From positions 124,001 to 188,000 of the forward strand of contig CAVSYB010000012.1 of assembly GCA_963732155.1 (NCBI GenBank): a stretch of 64,000 nt of DNA, given 5' to 3'. Positions within the stretch are counted from its first letter, which is position 1. Each line of letters starts with the position of its first letter. Positions 63,195-64,000 of this stretch are shown here, one piece after another. The notes under the pieces were generated by a model. It had not been told where the DNA came from, did not search any database, and was given only the letters and a program-made list of their open reading frames with translations. The DNA comes from Roseiarcus sp963732155 (GTDB lineage: Bacteria > Pseudomonadota > Alphaproteobacteria > Rhizobiales > Beijerinckiaceae). The position numbers and the translations under genes were made by a program.

Positions 63195-63578
63195 TCAACC
63201 GCGCGGCGTCGAGGTCATCACGCCGACCGCCGCGCCGGTGGCGTCCGTGATGATGGCGACGCGGCCGACGTTCGGGATGTTGAACGCCGGGCAAAGCACT
63301 TTGCCGCCATTTTCAGCGACCAGCGCGACGCGATGGTCGACATCGTCGACCTCGATGTAACTGAACCAGTGCGGCCCGACGCCCGGCGGCGTTATGCCGG
63401 CCATGTCGATCATGCCGCCGGCCACCGCCGATCCGCTATGCGCCAGCGTGTACATGCCGCCCGACGGGGTGGGCATGTCGGTATACGTCCATCCCAGCAT
63501 TTCGCCGTAAAAGCTCTTGGCCTTCGCGACGTCGTTGGTCAACAGTTCACACCAGCCGAATGTTCCATGCGTCGCCAT
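63195..63578 (-). CDS. VOC (glyoxalase/bleomycin-resistance superfamily) protein
   Basis: A 127-residue single-module VOC protein. GGGAGGACG precedes ATG 63578. It opens with GTFGWCELLTNDVAKAKSFYGEMLGWTYTDM and continues with HWFSYIEVDDVDHRVALVAENGGKVL, ending IITDATGAAVGVM. This pattern is typical of PhnB-like or small lactoylglutathione-lyase relatives. The first metal-binding position is not a clear His, so the reaction cannot be named. It lies between phaZ and grpE. Confidence 0.85.
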   Translation of the reverse strand: MATHGTFGWCELLTNDVAKAKSFYGEMLGWTYTDMPTPSGGMYTLAHSGSAVAGGMIDMAGITPPGVGPHWFSYIEVDDVDHRVALVAENGGKVLCPAFNIPNVGRVAIITDATGAAVGVMTSTPRG

Positions 63579-63663
63579 GACGTCCTCCCGCCGCGCGATG
63601 GTCCGCAACGCCATCGCGCGCCGTCATCATGACAGGAAATCGTGACGCGATGACGCCGGCCCG

Positions 63664-64000
63664 TCACTCGGGCTTGGCCGCCTTCGGGCCGCCCCTGGAA
63701 ACGCCGACCATCGCGGGCCGCAGCACGCGGTCGCCGATCGTCCAGCCGCTTTGCATGACTTTTGTGACGGTGCCGGAAGGCACGGTTTCGTCGGGCTCCT
63801 CGAACATCGCCTGATGGAAATTGGGATCGAACTTCTCGCCCCGCGGCTCGATTTTCTTGACGCCGTGGCGCGCCAGCGCGGCCTGCAGATCGCGCGCCGT
63901 CAGCTCGACGCCGTCGACGAGGCTCTTGAACGCGTCGTTGCCCTCGGCCCGGGCGTTTTCGGGCAAACTCTCGAGCGCGCGCGTGAGATTGTCGACGACG
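63664..64000 (-). CDS. grpE: GrpE nucleotide exchange factor, C-terminal part (partial at window edge)
   Basis: The frame is open to the window end and terminates at 63664. About 111 residues are visible: VVDNLTRALESLPEN from the long helix, then SLVDGVELTARDLQAALARHGVKKIEPRGEKFDPNFHQAMFEEPDETVPSGTVTKVMQSGWTIGDRVLRPAMVGVSRG, the classical GrpE beta domain that exchanges ADP on DnaK. The N-terminal dimerisation helices lie outside the window. Confidence 0.95.
   Translation of the reverse strand, partial: VVDNLTRALESLPENARAEGNDAFKSLVDGVELTARDLQAALARHGVKKIEPRGEKFDPNFHQAMFEEPDETVPSGTVTKVMQSGWTIGDRVLRPAMVGVSRGGPKAAKPE

Overview
The window is high-GC bacterial chromosome with gene content and order typical of an alphaproteobacterium of the order Hyphomicrobiales. 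The evidence is an atpH-A-G-D-C operon without the F0 genes, PHB metabolism genes, FixL/FixK-like regulators, and many small genes with alphaproteobacterial-type sequences. A family-level guess (Beijerinckiaceae/Methylocystaceae-like) is only an inference. No rRNA, tRNA or CRISPR was found.

Layout. 1-5.9 kb: a tripartite ABC-2 export system (membrane fusion protein, double-ATPase/permease fusion, permease), flanked by a second truncated fusion-protein gene and a decayed permease copy. 6-7.2 kb: a tautomerase and a divergent TetR regulator sharing a palindromic control region. 7.5-28.9 kb: a low-oxygen/stress and storage island. It holds a hybrid sensor kinase whose second PAS domain carries FixL heme-ligand residues, a FixK-like Crp/Fnr regulator, an OmpR-type response regulator, PHA synthase, a MaoC-phosphate acyltransferase fusion, acetate kinase, Zn alcohol dehydrogenase, BON and CBS-BON proteins, HemN, FtsH, a GNAT acetyltransferase, a kinase-ATPase fusion, a universal stress protein and ManC. 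Six FNR/FixK-like boxes lie upstream of genes in this stretch. An AT-rich methyltransferase gene at 20.2 kb interrupts it and looks foreign.

29-37.3 kb: one leftward operon with small overlaps: LacI regulator, ribose-type ABC importer (binding protein, ATPase, permease), cyclase-family hydrolase, APH-type kinase and an enolase paralogue in which a conserved catalytic His is Ala. It looks like an uptake and catabolic pathway for an unidentified small carbohydrate-like substrate. 37.5-40.8 kb: a small secreted Cys protein, a family 9 glycosyltransferase, an SDR remnant and asd. 41.2-46.4 kb: a very large beta-repeat surface protein with about four 438-bp tandem repeats, split by a frameshift. 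46.6-52.7 kb: threonine dehydratase-like enzyme and the F1-ATPase operon. 53-56 kb: DUF2278 protein, SagB-type nitroreductase, SDR and a small secreted protein.

56.4-61.2 kb: lepA (two frameshifts as read here), followed immediately by a type II restriction-modification cassette (C5-methylase, Vsr, putative endonuclease). Beyond the cassette is a second, diverged copy of the lepA 3' end, itself interrupted by a DUF2283 gene. This is the footprint of an insertion with target duplication. 61.2-64 kb: glutathione transferase, intracellular PHB depolymerase, VOC protein and the 3' part of grpE.

The most interesting readings are the coherent oxygen-responsive regulon (sensor, regulator and boxes in one 20-kb stretch), the atypical enolase-kinase-cyclase-ABC operon, and the lepA-flanked restriction island.
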